DNA from: an uncultured Clostridia bacterium
GTDB taxonomy: Bacteria; Bacillota; Clostridia; TANB77; CAG-508
Assembly: GCA_944388035.1 (NCBI GenBank)
Contig: CALXHF010000002.1
Span: forward strand, 1 to 64,000
DNA length: 64,000 bases
Direction: 5' to 3'
Part shown: in pieces, positions 41,538-51,376 of the stretch
Numbering within the stretch: the stretch's first letter is position 1
Layout: the number at the start of each line of letters is the position of its first letter
Position numbers and translations under genes: made by a program
The notes under the pieces: generated by a model
The model's database searches: none
What the model saw: the letters and a program-made list of their open reading frames with translations, nothing else
Told to the model about the DNA's origin: nothing

Positions 41538-43721
41538 ATGGAAAAAATAATAAAGATAATATCAGAAGAATTAGGAATAAAGAAAGAACAAGTAGAAAAT
41601 ACAATTAAATTAATAGATGAAGGGAACACAATACCATTTATTGCACGTTATAGAAAAGAAGTAACTGGAGGATTAAGTGACGAAATTCTTAGGGAATTAG
41701 GAGAAAGATTAAGTTACTTAAGAAATTTAGAGCAAAGAAAAGAAGAAGTTATAAAATCAATTGATGAGCAAGGAAAATTAACAGATGAAATATTACAAGC
41801 TGTTGCAATTGCTAAAACTTTAGCAGAAGTAGAAGATATTTATAGACCTTATAAACAAAAGAAGAAAACAAGAGCAACAGTTGCAAAAGCTAAAGGTTTA
41901 GAGCCACTTGCAAATATTATATTAGAACAAAAAGAAACAAAAAATATAAAAGAAATAGCAAAAGAGTATATAAATGTAGATAAATTATCTGATGAAGATA
42001 AGAAAAATAAAGATAAAGTAGTAGCGAGTGTAGAAGATGCAATTTCTGGAGCTTTAGATATAATTGCAGAAATAATATCTGATGAACCAAAATATAGAAA
42101 ACAAATAAAAAAGTTTTGCTATAGAGAAGGTTTAGTCGTAACAAAATCAGCTAAAGAAAATGAAAAGTCTAATTATGAAATGTATTATGATTACAAAGAA
42201 GCTATAAAATATATACCAAGTCATAGAATACTTGCAATAAACAGGGGAGAAAAGGAAGGATTTTTAAAAGTAACTTTAGAAAAACCAGAAGATAAAATTT
42301 TAAATTATATTGAAAGAGATATAATAAAGGGTGAAACACAATTTACAACCATGATTAAAGAAACTATTCTAGATAGTTTTAAAAGATTAATAGAACCTTC
42401 AATAGATAGAGAAATTCGTTCTGATTTAACAGAAAAAGCAGAAGAAAAAGCAATTAAAGTTTTTGGTAAAAATTCTAAACAATTACTTTTAGGTGCACCA
42501 ATAAAAGGAAAAACTGTTATGGGCTTTGACCCAGCATATAGAACAGGTTGTAAAATTGCTGTGATTGATGAAACAGGAAAGGTTTTAGACTATACAACAG
42601 TATATCCAACAGAACCTCAAAATGATGTAGAAGGTGCTAAGAAAGAATTATTAAAATTAATTGAAAAAGATAAAGTAGATATGATAGCAATAGGAAATGG
42701 AACGGCTTCTCGTGAGTCTGAAATGTTTGTAGCAAATATGATAAAAGAAACAAAAATAGATGTTCATTATGTAATTGTAAGTGAAGCGGGTGCATCAGTA
42801 TATTCTGCATCTAAACTTGCCACAGAAGAATATCCAGATATAAACGTATCAATAAGAGGGGCAATTTCAATTGCAAGGAGATTACAAGATCCATTAGCAG
42901 AGCTTGTTAAAATAGATCCAAAAGCAATAGGTGTTGGACAATATCAACACGATGTAAATCAAAAGAAATTATCAGAAAGCCTAACAGCCGTGGTAGAAGA
43001 TAGTGTTAACAAAGTAGGTGTAGATGTAAACACAGCAACACCTTCACTTTTATCATATGTGTCTGGAATAAATAATACGATTGCTAAAAATATTGTAAAA
43101 TATCGAGATGAAAATGGAAAATTAAAAGACAGAAAACAACTTCTAAAAGTACCAAAATTGGGAAAAGTAGCTTTTGAGCAATGTGCAGGTTTTATAAGGA
43201 TATATGATGGAGACAACCCATTAGAATTAACAGCAGTACACCCAGAAAGCTATGAAGCAACTGAAAAATTACTTGCAGAAATTGGATTTAATAAAAATGA
43301 TTTAAAAGATAAAGAAAAATTAGAAGATTTACGAAATAAATTAAAGTCTATAAATATAGAAAAAACAGCAAAAGAATTAGGTATAGGAGAAATGACATTA
43401 GGAGATATTATAGAAGAGTTGTCAAGACCAGGAAGAGACCCTCGTGAGGATATGCCAAAGCCTATTTTAAGAAATGATGTTCTAAAATTAGATGATTTAA
43501 AAGAAGGTATGGTGCTTACTGGAACAGTAAGAAATGTAATTGATTTTGGGGCTTTTGTGGATATTGGTGTAAAACATGATGGTTTAGTACATATTTCAGA
43601 AATGAGCGATAAATATATTAAAAATCCATCTGAAATTGTGTCAGTTGGTGATATTGTAAAAGTTAAAGTAATTAATATAGATAAGGAAAGACAAAAAGTT
43701 GCTTTATCTATGAAAGTATAA
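41538..43721 (+). CDS. RNA-binding transcriptional accessory protein Tex
   Basis: A 727-residue protein that binds nucleic acid and helps transcription. The start MEKIIKIISEELGIKKEQVE and the segment IPFIARYRKEVTGGLSDEIL are characteristic; the YqgF-like domain holds GFDPAYRTGCKIAVID, HhH motifs (GVDVNTATPSLLSYVSGI, LKVPKLGKVAFEQCAGFIRI) follow, and the C-terminal S1 domain has LTGTVRNVIDFGAFVDIGVK. The ATG at 41538 is preferred because GAGGAAAGGAAG lies upstream. Confidence 0.95.
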   Translation: MEKIIKIISEELGIKKEQVENTIKLIDEGNTIPFIARYRKEVTGGLSDEILRELGERLSYLRNLEQRKEEVIKSIDEQGKLTDEILQAVAIAKTLAEVEDIYRPYKQKKKTRATVAKAKGLEPLANIILEQKETKNIKEIAKEYINVDKLSDEDKKNKDKVVASVEDAISGALDIIAEIISDEPKYRKQIKKFCYREGLVVTKSAKENEKSNYEMYYDYKEAIKYIPSHRILAINRGEKEGFLKVTLEKPEDKILNYIERDIIKGETQFTTMIKETILDSFKRLIEPSIDREIRSDLTEKAEEKAIKVFGKNSKQLLLGAPIKGKTVMGFDPAYRTGCKIAVIDETGKVLDYTTVYPTEPQNDVEGAKKELLKLIEKDKVDMIAIGNGTASRESEMFVANMIKETKIDVHYVIVSEAGASVYSASKLATEEYPDINVSIRGAISIARRLQDPLAELVKIDPKAIGVGQYQHDVNQKKLSESLTAVVEDSVNKVGVDVNTATPSLLSYVSGINNTIAKNIVKYRDENGKLKDRKQLLKVPKLGKVAFEQCAGFIRIYDGDNPLELTAVHPESYEATEKLLAEIGFNKNDLKDKEKLEDLRNKLKSINIEKTAKELGIGEMTLGDIIEELSRPGRDPREDMPKPILRNDVLKLDDLKEGMVLTGTVRNVIDFGAFVDIGVKHDGLVHISEMSDKYIKNPSEIVSVGDIVKVKVINIDKERQKVALSMKV

Positions 43722-43750
43722 AATTAAAAAATGTAAAATAATAATTAGAT

Positions 43751-43782
43751 AAAATAGACAAACATTTTTGCTTGTCTATTTT
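43751..43782. terminator. bidirectional terminator
   Basis: AAAATAGACAA pairs with TTGTCTATTTT; T-runs on both sides, between convergent tex and the activase gene. Confidence 0.8.
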
Positions 43783-46700
43783 GTAATTTTTTTATTATCT
43801 TGTATATCTATTTTTTCTGTTTTTTCCTCTTTATTTTCAATATCAATAGCCTTTTTCATATTTTGCTTAGTTTTTAAATTATCCTTGGCAACTGTCATTA
43901 AAAGTTTAATTCTGTTAGTTTGGTTAGCTTCACTTGCACCTGGGTCATAGTCAATAGGTGAGATATTAGCCTCTGGAAATTTACTTCTAATAGTTTTAAT
44001 AACACCTTTACCAACTACATGGTTTGGAAGGCAAGCAAAAGGTTGAACACAAACAATATTTGGAATATCATTTTCTATATATTCAATCATCTCAGCAGTT
44101 AAGAACCAACCTTCACCTGTTTGGTTACCAATAGATAATATATCTTTAACCTTATCTTCTAAATGCCAAATATCACAAGGTTGTAAATAACCTTTTTTAG
44201 AATTGGCTAAAGCTATTTTTACATCTTTTTCTAAAATATCAATAAGTTTAATTGCAATTTTGCTAATTTTTGAAGAAGTCTTGTTTGTATTTAGTAATTT
44301 ATTAAAAGTAATTTTATGTGTTGCCATAAACTTAACAAATCCCATAAAATCAGGTAGAACAACTTCAGCTCCTTCTCTTTCTAAAATATTTGCAACAAAA
44401 TTATTTCCAAATGGATGGTATTTAATTAAAACTTCACCAACAATACCAACTTTAGGTTTTTCAACAGATGTATCTAATTCTATTTTTTCAAAATCATTTA
44501 CAATATCATAAATACTTTGTTTAAACTCTTTATTACTTGATCTTGTAAGTAATTTCTTACATTTTTCCATCCAAGTATCAAATAATTTTTGTGATTCACC
44601 TTTATTTATTTCATAAGCTCTATTTTTAGTAAGCATTTTTTGTAAAAGATCAGCATAAATTACAGTCTTAAATAATCTTTCGATAAAAGGAACTGTAAGT
44701 TTAAAACCAGGCATCTTTTCCATACCAACAAAGTTTAGAGAAATTACTGGTACATTAGCAAAACCTGCATCTTTCAAAGCTTTTCTAATAAAACCAATGT
44801 AATTAGTAGCCCTACAGCCACCACCAGTTTGTGAGATAATTAAAGCGGTTTTATTAACATCATATTTACCAGATTGAAGTGCTTCAATCATTTGACCTGT
44901 AACCAAAATAGATGGATAACAAGCATCATTATTTACATATTTAAGTCCAGTATCAACTGTTTTTTGGGTACAATCTCTTAAAAGTTCTACATTATAACCA
45001 GAAGCTCTTGCTGCAGTTTCTAATAACTCAAAATGTATAGGTGCCATCTGTGGGAATAAAATAGTATATTCCTTTTTCATTTCTTTTGTAAATATCTTTT
45101 TATTAATTCCGTAGTTTCCATCTCCTTTTTCTTCATTTTTTTCTTGTTCACGTTTTTTCATACTTGCAAGAAGAGAGCGGATACGAATACGAACGGCACC
45201 TAAATTGTTTACTTCATCTATTTTAATTAAAGTATACATTTTATTATAACTAGAAAGTATTTCTTCTACTTCATCAGTTGTAACAGCATCAACACCACAA
45301 CCAAATGAATTTAATTGTACAAGCTCTAAACAGTCGTGTTTACCAACAAAATCTGCTGCAGCATATAGTCTTGCATGATATACCCATTGATCTACAACTC
45401 TTAAAGGTCGTTTTGCTTCTGTTTTATCAGAGACACTATCTTCTGTTAAAACACATAAACCAAGAGAAGTAATAAGAGTGTCAATTCCGTGATTAATTTC
45501 AGGGTCTACATGGTAAGGACGACCAGCTAAAACTATACCTTTTAAATTATTTTCTTCTATATATTTAACAGTTTCGCTACCTTTTCTTCTAATATCTGCT
45601 TTACATTTTTGATATTCTGCTTCTGCTTTATCAGCTGCTTCTTCAAGTTCTGCTTTTGTAAAATTATACTCTTTAAACTCATTAAGTTCTAATATCTTTT
45701 TAACAAGATTTTTCTTATCTAAAGGTAAAAATGGGTTAATAAACTTAATATTAGGGTCTTTTAGACCTTCAACATTATTTCTCAAAACCTCTGAATAAGA
45801 AATTACAATAGGGCAATTATAATGGTTATCAGCTTTCTCATATTCTTTTCTTGAATATGGAATACAAGGATAAAAGATGGTTTTTATACCTTGTTCTAGT
45901 AAACTTTCAATATGTCCGTGAGAAAGTTTTGCAGGGTAACAAACAGATTCAGAAGGCATTGATTCCATACCTTTTTCATAAGTTGCTCTTGTACTCTTTT
46001 CAGATAAAATAACTCTAAAACCTAAACTTGTTAAAAAAGTAAACCAGAATGGATAATCTTCATACATATTTAAAACCCTTGGAATACCTATAGTTCCTCT
46101 TGTTGCATATTGCTCTTCTAAAGGTGTGTAATCGAAAAGTCTTTGATATTTATATTGCACAAGATTAGGTAGATTTTTCTTTTTAGTAATAGCTCCAGCA
46201 CCTCTTTCACAACGGTTACCAGAAACGTGTATTTGTCCATTACTAAATTTATTTATAGTTAATTTACAATGGTTTTCACAAATACCACAACGAGTATGTG
46301 TAACTTTAATTTCTAATTTATCTAATTCATCTTCTTTTAAAATATTAGATTTATATTCCATATCCATATTTGTTTCATATTGTTCTTTTGATAAAAGAGC
46401 CATACCATATGCACCCATTAGTCCTGCAATATCTGGTCTTATTACATTTTTACCAACAATAAGTTCAAATGCACGAAGAACAGCATCGTTATAAAAAGTG
46501 CCACCTTGTACTACTATATGGTCTCCTAAAGTTTCAACATCTCTAACTTTCATAACTTTTTGAATAGCATTTTTAATAACAGAATATGAAAGTCCAGCTG
46601 AAATATCGCCTACAGAATAGCCTTCTTTTTGAGCTTGTTTTATTTTAGAGTTCATAAATACAGTACATCTTGAACCTAAATCAACTGGTGTCTTTGATTT

Positions 46701-48122
46701 TATGGCTTCTTTTACAAATTCAGAAATTTCTATATTTAAACTTTTAGCAAAAGTTTCAATAAAAGAACCACAACCTGAAGAACAAGCTTCATTTAGCATA
46801 ATATTATCAATAGAGCCATTTTTCATTCTGATATACTTCATATCTTGACCACCAATATCAACAATAGAAGTAACATCTGGTTCAAATTTTTTAGCAGCTG
46901 TGTAATGTGCAATTGTTTCAATTTCATTTAAATCTACATTTAAAGCAGTTTGAATTAAACTTTCACCATAACCAGTAACACCGCTATATCTTAAAATAGC
47001 TTTTTTAGGTAATTCGTGGTAAAGTTTTTTTAGCATATTCATAACACTTTTTAAAGGGTTACCTTCATTACTTCCATATAAAGAATAAAGAAGTTTACCA
47101 TCTCTATCTATCAAGACTAACTTAGTAGTAGTAGAACCTGCATCAATACCTAAATAACAATCTCCTTTATAGTTAGCAAAGTCGCCTCTTTCTACTTTTG
47201 CTTTATCATGTCTTTCTTTAAATTTCTTATATTCATCTTCATTTTTGAATAATGGGTCTATTGGTTTTGTTGTGTTATCGTGAGAAATCCTTAAATTTTC
47301 AATTTTTTTTGCAAGTTCATCTGGTGTGATACTTTCTGTATTTATAGAATCTAAGGCAGCACCTTTAGCAACTAAAAGATGTGCTTCTTCTGGTACTATT
47401 ATTTCATCATCTTTTAAATGAAGAGTTTCTATAAATCTTGTACGTAATTCAGATAAATAATTAAGAGGTCCTCCTAAAAATGCAACATTACCTCTAATTG
47501 GTCTACCACAAGCTAAGCCACTAATAGTCTGATTTACGACTGCTTGGAAAATAGATGCAGCAATATCTTCTTTTGCAGCACCTTCATTAATTAAAGGTTG
47601 TATATCTGTTTTTGCAAAAACTCCACAACGAGAAGCAATTGGGTATATTGTTTTATAATTTTTTGCAAGCTCATTAAGTCCTTGAGTATCTGTATGAAGT
47701 AGTGATGCCATCTGGTCTAAAAAAGCACCAGTACCTCCAGCACAAGTACCGTTCATACGTTGCTCAATAGATTGGTCAAAGTAAATAATTTTAGCATCTT
47801 CACCGCCAAGTTCTATTACAACATCTGTTCTTGGTATATATTTTTCAACAGCACGTTTACAAGAAACAACCTCTTGAATAAAGTCTACTCCTAAAAATTT
47901 AGCAGCAGACATAGCACCAGAACCTGTTAATGCTAACGTAAATGTGTTGTTTGGATATTTTAAAAGTAAATCTTCTAAGACACTGCATACAGTATTTTTA
48001 GTATCTGAAAAGTGTCTTTGGTAATTTTTATATATTGTGTTTAAATCTTTGTCCATAACTATTATTTTAACAGTTGTAGAACCAACATCTAAACCTACGT
48101 GTAATAATTCTTTATTATTCAT
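43776..48122 (-). CDS. giant 2-hydroxyacyl-CoA dehydratase activase-related protein
   Basis: A 1448-residue protein of the BadF/HgdC family, close to the usual size for the double-activase form. Two ASKHA ATPase domains are visible: GLDVGSTTVKIIVMD (residues about 8-22) with GAMSAAKFLGVDF and GTCAGGTGAFLDQMA, and GIDAGSTTTKLVLID (about 322-336) with EACSSGCGSFIETFAKSL, the loop with the 4Fe-4S Cys. A further Cys-rich CGICENHCKLTI, then DUF2229 and a dehydratase-like end (GRPYHVDPEINHGID, SQTGGGCRATNYIGFIRKAL) follow. Known members use ATP to drive electrons to a dehydratase subunit; the partner is not in this window. Confidence 0.92.
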   Translation of the reverse strand: MNNKELLHVGLDVGSTTVKIIVMDKDLNTIYKNYQRHFSDTKNTVCSVLEDLLLKYPNNTFTLALTGSGAMSAAKFLGVDFIQEVVSCKRAVEKYIPRTDVVIELGGEDAKIIYFDQSIEQRMNGTCAGGTGAFLDQMASLLHTDTQGLNELAKNYKTIYPIASRCGVFAKTDIQPLINEGAAKEDIAASIFQAVVNQTISGLACGRPIRGNVAFLGGPLNYLSELRTRFIETLHLKDDEIIVPEEAHLLVAKGAALDSINTESITPDELAKKIENLRISHDNTTKPIDPLFKNEDEYKKFKERHDKAKVERGDFANYKGDCYLGIDAGSTTTKLVLIDRDGKLLYSLYGSNEGNPLKSVMNMLKKLYHELPKKAILRYSGVTGYGESLIQTALNVDLNEIETIAHYTAAKKFEPDVTSIVDIGGQDMKYIRMKNGSIDNIMLNEACSSGCGSFIETFAKSLNIEISEFVKEAIKSKTPVDLGSRCTVFMNSKIKQAQKEGYSVGDISAGLSYSVIKNAIQKVMKVRDVETLGDHIVVQGGTFYNDAVLRAFELIVGKNVIRPDIAGLMGAYGMALLSKEQYETNMDMEYKSNILKEDELDKLEIKVTHTRCGICENHCKLTINKFSNGQIHVSGNRCERGAGAITKKKNLPNLVQYKYQRLFDYTPLEEQYATRGTIGIPRVLNMYEDYPFWFTFLTSLGFRVILSEKSTRATYEKGMESMPSESVCYPAKLSHGHIESLLEQGIKTIFYPCIPYSRKEYEKADNHYNCPIVISYSEVLRNNVEGLKDPNIKFINPFLPLDKKNLVKKILELNEFKEYNFTKAELEEAADKAEAEYQKCKADIRRKGSETVKYIEENNLKGIVLAGRPYHVDPEINHGIDTLITSLGLCVLTEDSVSDKTEAKRPLRVVDQWVYHARLYAAADFVGKHDCLELVQLNSFGCGVDAVTTDEVEEILSSYNKMYTLIKIDEVNNLGAVRIRIRSLLASMKKREQEKNEEKGDGNYGINKKIFTKEMKKEYTILFPQMAPIHFELLETAARASGYNVELLRDCTQKTVDTGLKYVNNDACYPSILVTGQMIEALQSGKYDVNKTALIISQTGGGCRATNYIGFIRKALKDAGFANVPVISLNFVGMEKMPGFKLTVPFIERLFKTVIYADLLQKMLTKNRAYEINKGESQKLFDTWMEKCKKLLTRSSNKEFKQSIYDIVNDFEKIELDTSVEKPKVGIVGEVLIKYHPFGNNFVANILEREGAEVVLPDFMGFVKFMATHKITFNKLLNTNKTSSKISKIAIKLIDILEKDVKIALANSKKGYLQPCDIWHLEDKVKDILSIGNQTGEGWFLTAEMIEYIENDIPNIVCVQPFACLPNHVVGKGVIKTIRSKFPEANISPIDYDPGASEANQTNRIKLLMTVAKDNLKTKQNMKKAIDIENKEEKTEKIDIQDNKKITK

Positions 48123-48303
48123 GACAAAATCTTCCTTTCTGTCTATAAAAATATACTTTCTAACACCCTTATTTTATACGGAAATAGCCGTTTTGTCAAA
48201 TGGAAAATATTGTAACTTTTATAGAATAACTTTAGTTCTAAAATGGACAAACAAATAATAAGATTAAATAAATAATAAAAGAAAAGAGGAGGAATTTTAA
48301 AAG

Positions 48304-48870
48304 ATGAAAAATAAAAAGATTATAATAATTTTTTCTGTTATATTTATTATATTAGTAATTGGAGGGTATTTTTTAATTAGTTATTTAAAAGGAAGAAGTG
48401 AAAATCAAAGTAATAATGGAGAAATTGTAGAAGAGTACACGCCAGAAGAAGAAATTACAGAAGAACAATTAAGACAAACAATTGTAAGTTTGTACTTTCC
48501 AAACAAAGAAACAAAGGAATTAGAGCCTGAAGCAAGGATGGTTGACATTAAAGAAATGTTAAAGACTCCTTATGACAAATTGGTGAATTTGTTAATAGAA
48601 GGACCAAAAGATGAAACTAAAGAAAAAATAATTCCAGATAATAGTAAACTATTAAAAACTACATTAGAAGGTGATTGTGTAACATTAGATCTCTCACAAG
48701 AATTTTTAAATTACAACAAAGAAGATGAAAAAGCAAAAGAAAATTTAATAAATAGTTTAGTAAATACTCTAACACAGTTAAATGAAGTAAATAGCATAAA
48801 AATATTAATAGATGGAGCTGAAAATGAAGAGTTTAATGAAATATATACTCTTAATAAAACTACTTCCTAA
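48304..48870 (+). CDS. GerMN-domain lipoprotein-like membrane protein
   Basis: A 188-residue protein with one N-terminal transmembrane helix (KIIIIFSVIFIILVIGGYFL), an acidic linker, and a GerMN domain (about 60-185): LYFPNKETKELEPEARMVDI, LVNLLIEGPKDE, IIPDNSKLLKTTLEGDCVTL and DLSQEFLNY. GerM is needed for sporulation/germination in Bacillus. AGAGGAGG precedes the ATG. Its end overlaps the small minus-strand gene by 11 bp. Confidence 0.87.
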   Translation: MKNKKIIIIFSVIFIILVIGGYFLISYLKGRSENQSNNGEIVEEYTPEEEITEEQLRQTIVSLYFPNKETKELEPEARMVDIKEMLKTPYDKLVNLLIEGPKDETKEKIIPDNSKLLKTTLEGDCVTLDLSQEFLNYNKEDEKAKENLINSLVNTLTQLNEVNSIKILIDGAENEEFNEIYTLNKTTS

Positions 48871-49027
48871 AAAATTTATATAAGTGTATATAACGTTTAA
48901 AATTTTTTAAATTATTTAAAAAGTATTCAACTTCATTTAATGATTTAATTGTATTTTTAGTGCAATTACTAAAATTAAAATGTTTTCTATGAGGTGGTCT
49001 ATTATCACCTCTATTTTCATTTTCCAT
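48860..49027 (-). CDS. small basic hypothetical protein
   Basis: A 55-residue frame, MENENRGDNRPPHRKHFNFS..., behind a good AAGAGGTG site. Its HFNFSNCTKNTIKSLNEVEY part looks real rather than random, and it has the codon preference of the area. It overlaps the 3' end of the GerMN gene tail to tail. Unknown function. Confidence 0.5.
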   Translation of the reverse strand: MENENRGDNRPPHRKHFNFSNCTKNTIKSLNEVEYFLNNLKNFKRYIHLYKFFRK

Positions 49028-49121
49028 AAAACACCTCTTAGAGTTATATATAATATATAATATGTTTTATAAAATAGAGTTGACATTGATTTTTCTAAGA
49101 TATTATAGTAAAATGTTATTG

Positions 49122-49205
49122 TGAGACATAGAGGGACCCCCTTTTTTGTCTCATTAAGAATATTTGTAAAAATGAGACAAAAAAAGGGTGTCCCCATTTG
49201 TCTCA
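49122..49205. repeat. REP-like pair of hairpins, site 3
   Basis: TGAGACATAGAGGGACCCCC through TTTTTTGTCTCA is 49122-49153; TGAGACAAAAAAAGGGTGTC through CCCATTTGTCTCA is 49173-49205. The second is the inverse form of the 36028 element. Together they form a BIME-like mosaic just before the methyltransferase start. Confidence 0.8.
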
Positions 49206-49217
49206 AAAGGATTGATT

Positions 49218-49955
49218 ATGGAATTAAATAATGATGAGAGAATTGATGATTTAGAGTTTAAAGGTTTAAAAATTATACAAAATGAAAATGGTTTTTGTTT
49301 TGGAATAGATAGTGTTTTATTATCTGATTTTGCTAAAAATATTAAGGATAATAGTAGAGTTTTAGATTTAGGAACAGGAACTGGTATTATTCCTATTTTA
49401 CTGTGCGGTAAGACTAACTTAAAGGAAATTGTTGGGGTTGAGATACAAGAAGAAGTTGCTAATATGGCTAAAAGAAGCAGTAGTCTTAATAATTTAGAAA
49501 ATAGATTTACAGTTTTAAATGATAATATTTTAAATTTAAGTAAATATTATAAAAACCAAACTTTTGATGTTATTACAACAAACCCACCTTATAAAGAAAA
49601 AAATACTGGCGTTATAAATGAGGATAAAAGAAAATTAATTTCTAGAAATGAGATTACAGCAAGTTTGGAAGATTTTATAAAAGTTGCAAAAGACCTTTTA
49701 AAAGATAAAGGCGAGTTTTATATGGTACATAGACCGGATAGATTAGTTGATATTTTAAGTTTATTAAGAAAACATAAACTAGAACCTAAAGAAATTAGAT
49801 TTGTATATTCTAACAAAGATAAGCCACCTAAACTTCTTTTAATTAAAGCTATTAAAAATGCAAATAAGTTTTTAATAGTTGATAATAATTTGTATATTTA
49901 TGACGATAATGGCAATTATACAGATGAGATTTTAGAAATTTACCATAAGAAATAA
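49218..49955 (+). CDS. tRNA1(Val) (adenine37-N6)-methyltransferase-like protein
   Basis: A 245-residue class I methyltransferase of the TrmN6/YabB group. SAM motif LDLGTGTGIIPILLCG near residue 52 and the adenine N6 motif TTNPPYKEK near residue 121 define it; EMYFVHRPDRLVDIL-like ending (YMVHRPDRLVDILSLLRKHK) is typical. The next genes are rsmI and abrB, the same order as in Bacillus yabB-rsmI-abrB. The ATG at 49218 is chosen since it matches the family start; the frame extends further upstream into the REP element. Confidence 0.88.
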   Translation: MELNNDERIDDLEFKGLKIIQNENGFCFGIDSVLLSDFAKNIKDNSRVLDLGTGTGIIPILLCGKTNLKEIVGVEIQEEVANMAKRSSSLNNLENRFTVLNDNILNLSKYYKNQTFDVITTNPPYKEKNTGVINEDKRKLISRNEITASLEDFIKVAKDLLKDKGEFYMVHRPDRLVDILSLLRKHKLEPKEIRFVYSNKDKPPKLLLIKAIKNANKFLIVDNNLYIYDDNGNYTDEILEIYHKK

Positions 49956-49997
49956 AAAAGAAAAAAGAAGAGAAAACAATAATGAAAGGGAAAGAAA

Positions 49998-50843
49998 ATG
50001 GAAGATAGAAAAGAGGGAGTTTTATATTTAGTTGCAACTCCAATTGGTAATTTAGATGATATTACTTTAAGAGCAATAAAAGTATTAGAAGGAGTAGACT
50101 TAATTGCTGCTGAAGATACTAGACATACTTTAAAATTATTAAATCATTTGAATATTTCTAAGCCTATGGTTAGTTATCATAGGCATAATGAAGAATTTAG
50201 ATGTGATTATTTAATTAAAGAATTAAAAGAAGGTAAAAATATTGCTTTAGTATCTGATGCGGGAACTCCAGGTATTAGCGATCCGGGTGAGGAAATTGTT
50301 GAAGCTTGTATTGAAGAAAATATAAAAATAATACCAATTCCTGGAGCTTGTGCTATGGTAAATGCTTTAATTACATCTGGTATTAGTACAAAAGAGTTTT
50401 GTTTTTTGGGGTTTCTTCCTTTAAATAAAAAGAACAGAAAAGAAAAGTTAGAAGAGATTAAAAATATTAATAAGACTATTATTTTATATGAAGCTCCTCA
50501 CAAAATTAAAAGTACTTTAGAAGACTTAAGAGCTATTCTAGAAAAAAATAGAAAAGTTGTTTTAGCAAGAGAGATGACTAAAATTCACGAAGAGTTTATT
50601 AGAGGTAATATTGACACTATTATAGAAAGAGCTGATAATTTAAAAGGAGAAATGGTTTTAATTATTGAAGGTAATTTAGAAAAAAAAGAAAATGAGCTTA
50701 ATAATTTAAGTTTAGACGAACATTACAATTATTATAAAAAACAAGGTTTTAGTAAAAAAGATATTATTAAAAAGATTGCTAAAGATAAAAATGTTAATAA
50801 AAACGAAATTTATAAGCAATTCATAAATAAAGAAGAAGATTAA
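49998..50843 (+). CDS. 16S rRNA (cytidine1402-2'-O)-methyltransferase RsmI
   Basis: A 281-residue tetrapyrrole-methylase-fold enzyme that modifies C1402 in the decoding centre. LYLVATPIGNLDDITLRAIK opens the protein; AAEDTRHTLKLLNH, ALVSDAGTPGISDPGEEIV, PIPGACAMVNALITSG and YEAPHKIKSTLEDL are all family motifs. The C-terminal KKDIIKKIAKDKNVNKNEIY helix-turn-helix-like tail is normal. Confidence 0.95.
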   Translation: MEDRKEGVLYLVATPIGNLDDITLRAIKVLEGVDLIAAEDTRHTLKLLNHLNISKPMVSYHRHNEEFRCDYLIKELKEGKNIALVSDAGTPGISDPGEEIVEACIEENIKIIPIPGACAMVNALITSGISTKEFCFLGFLPLNKKNRKEKLEEIKNINKTIILYEAPHKIKSTLEDLRAILEKNRKVVLAREMTKIHEEFIRGNIDTIIERADNLKGEMVLIIEGNLEKKENELNNLSLDEHYNYYKKQGFSKKDIIKKIAKDKNVNKNEIYKQFINKEED

Positions 50844-50851
50844 CTTCTCCT

Positions 50852-51112
50852 TTATTTTTTACTATCTTCTTTCAAATTTGCTATTTTTTCTGAACATTTT
50901 TTACAAATTTGTTTATCGTGATATGTTACTAAATTTTTTGTGCTTCCACAGAATATACAATTAGGTTCAAATTTTTTTATTACTATAGAAGAACCGTCTA
51001 CATAGATTTCAACTGGGTCTTTTTGAGATATATCAAATTGATTTCTTATTTCTATTGGAATTACTACTCTACCTAGCTCGTCCAACTTTCTAACAATACC
51101 TGTTGATTTCAT
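50852..51112 (-). CDS. AbrB/SpoVT-family transition-state regulator
   Basis: An 86-residue protein with the swapped-hairpin AbrB domain (STGIVRKLDELGRVVIPIEI, residues 3-22) and a C-terminal CIFCGS...CKKC zinc ribbon, a variant common in Clostridia. Binds DNA as a dimer to control post-exponential genes. Convergent with rsmI. Confidence 0.9.
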   Translation of the reverse strand: MKSTGIVRKLDELGRVVIPIEIRNQFDISQKDPVEIYVDGSSIVIKKFEPNCIFCGSTKNLVTYHDKQICKKCSEKIANLKEDSKK

Positions 51113-51305
51113 AACAACTCCCTCCTTTAAAAGTTATATATTTCAATCTTTTATTTTTAGTATATATTATCATAAATAAGTTTTTTGGTCAAATTTTTTA
51201 ACATTAACTACAAAATAAAAAAATATAAATTTTTAAATATATAAAAATTAAATTTATTAAAAAGTTTACAATTAAAATTGTAACAAAAATGTAATAAAAT
51301 TTACA

Positions 51306-51335
51306 TTGAAAAATATAACTATTTTAGTTTATAAT
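51306..51335 (+). promoter_or_regulatory. promoter of the GDSL-protein gene
   Basis: TTGAAA (51306-51311), 18-bp spacer, TATAAT (51330-51335). The remainder of 51113-51376 has no gene. Confidence 0.55.
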
Positions 51336-51376
51336 TAATATGTAAATAAAAATGAATTAAAAAAGGAGTAATAGAA

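Noticed and set aside
48937..49206. 89-residue minus-strand frame near 49 kb
   Set aside because: It reads through REP-like hairpins and lacks a start signal; the 55-residue frame in another phase (48860-49027) has the good ribosome-binding site.
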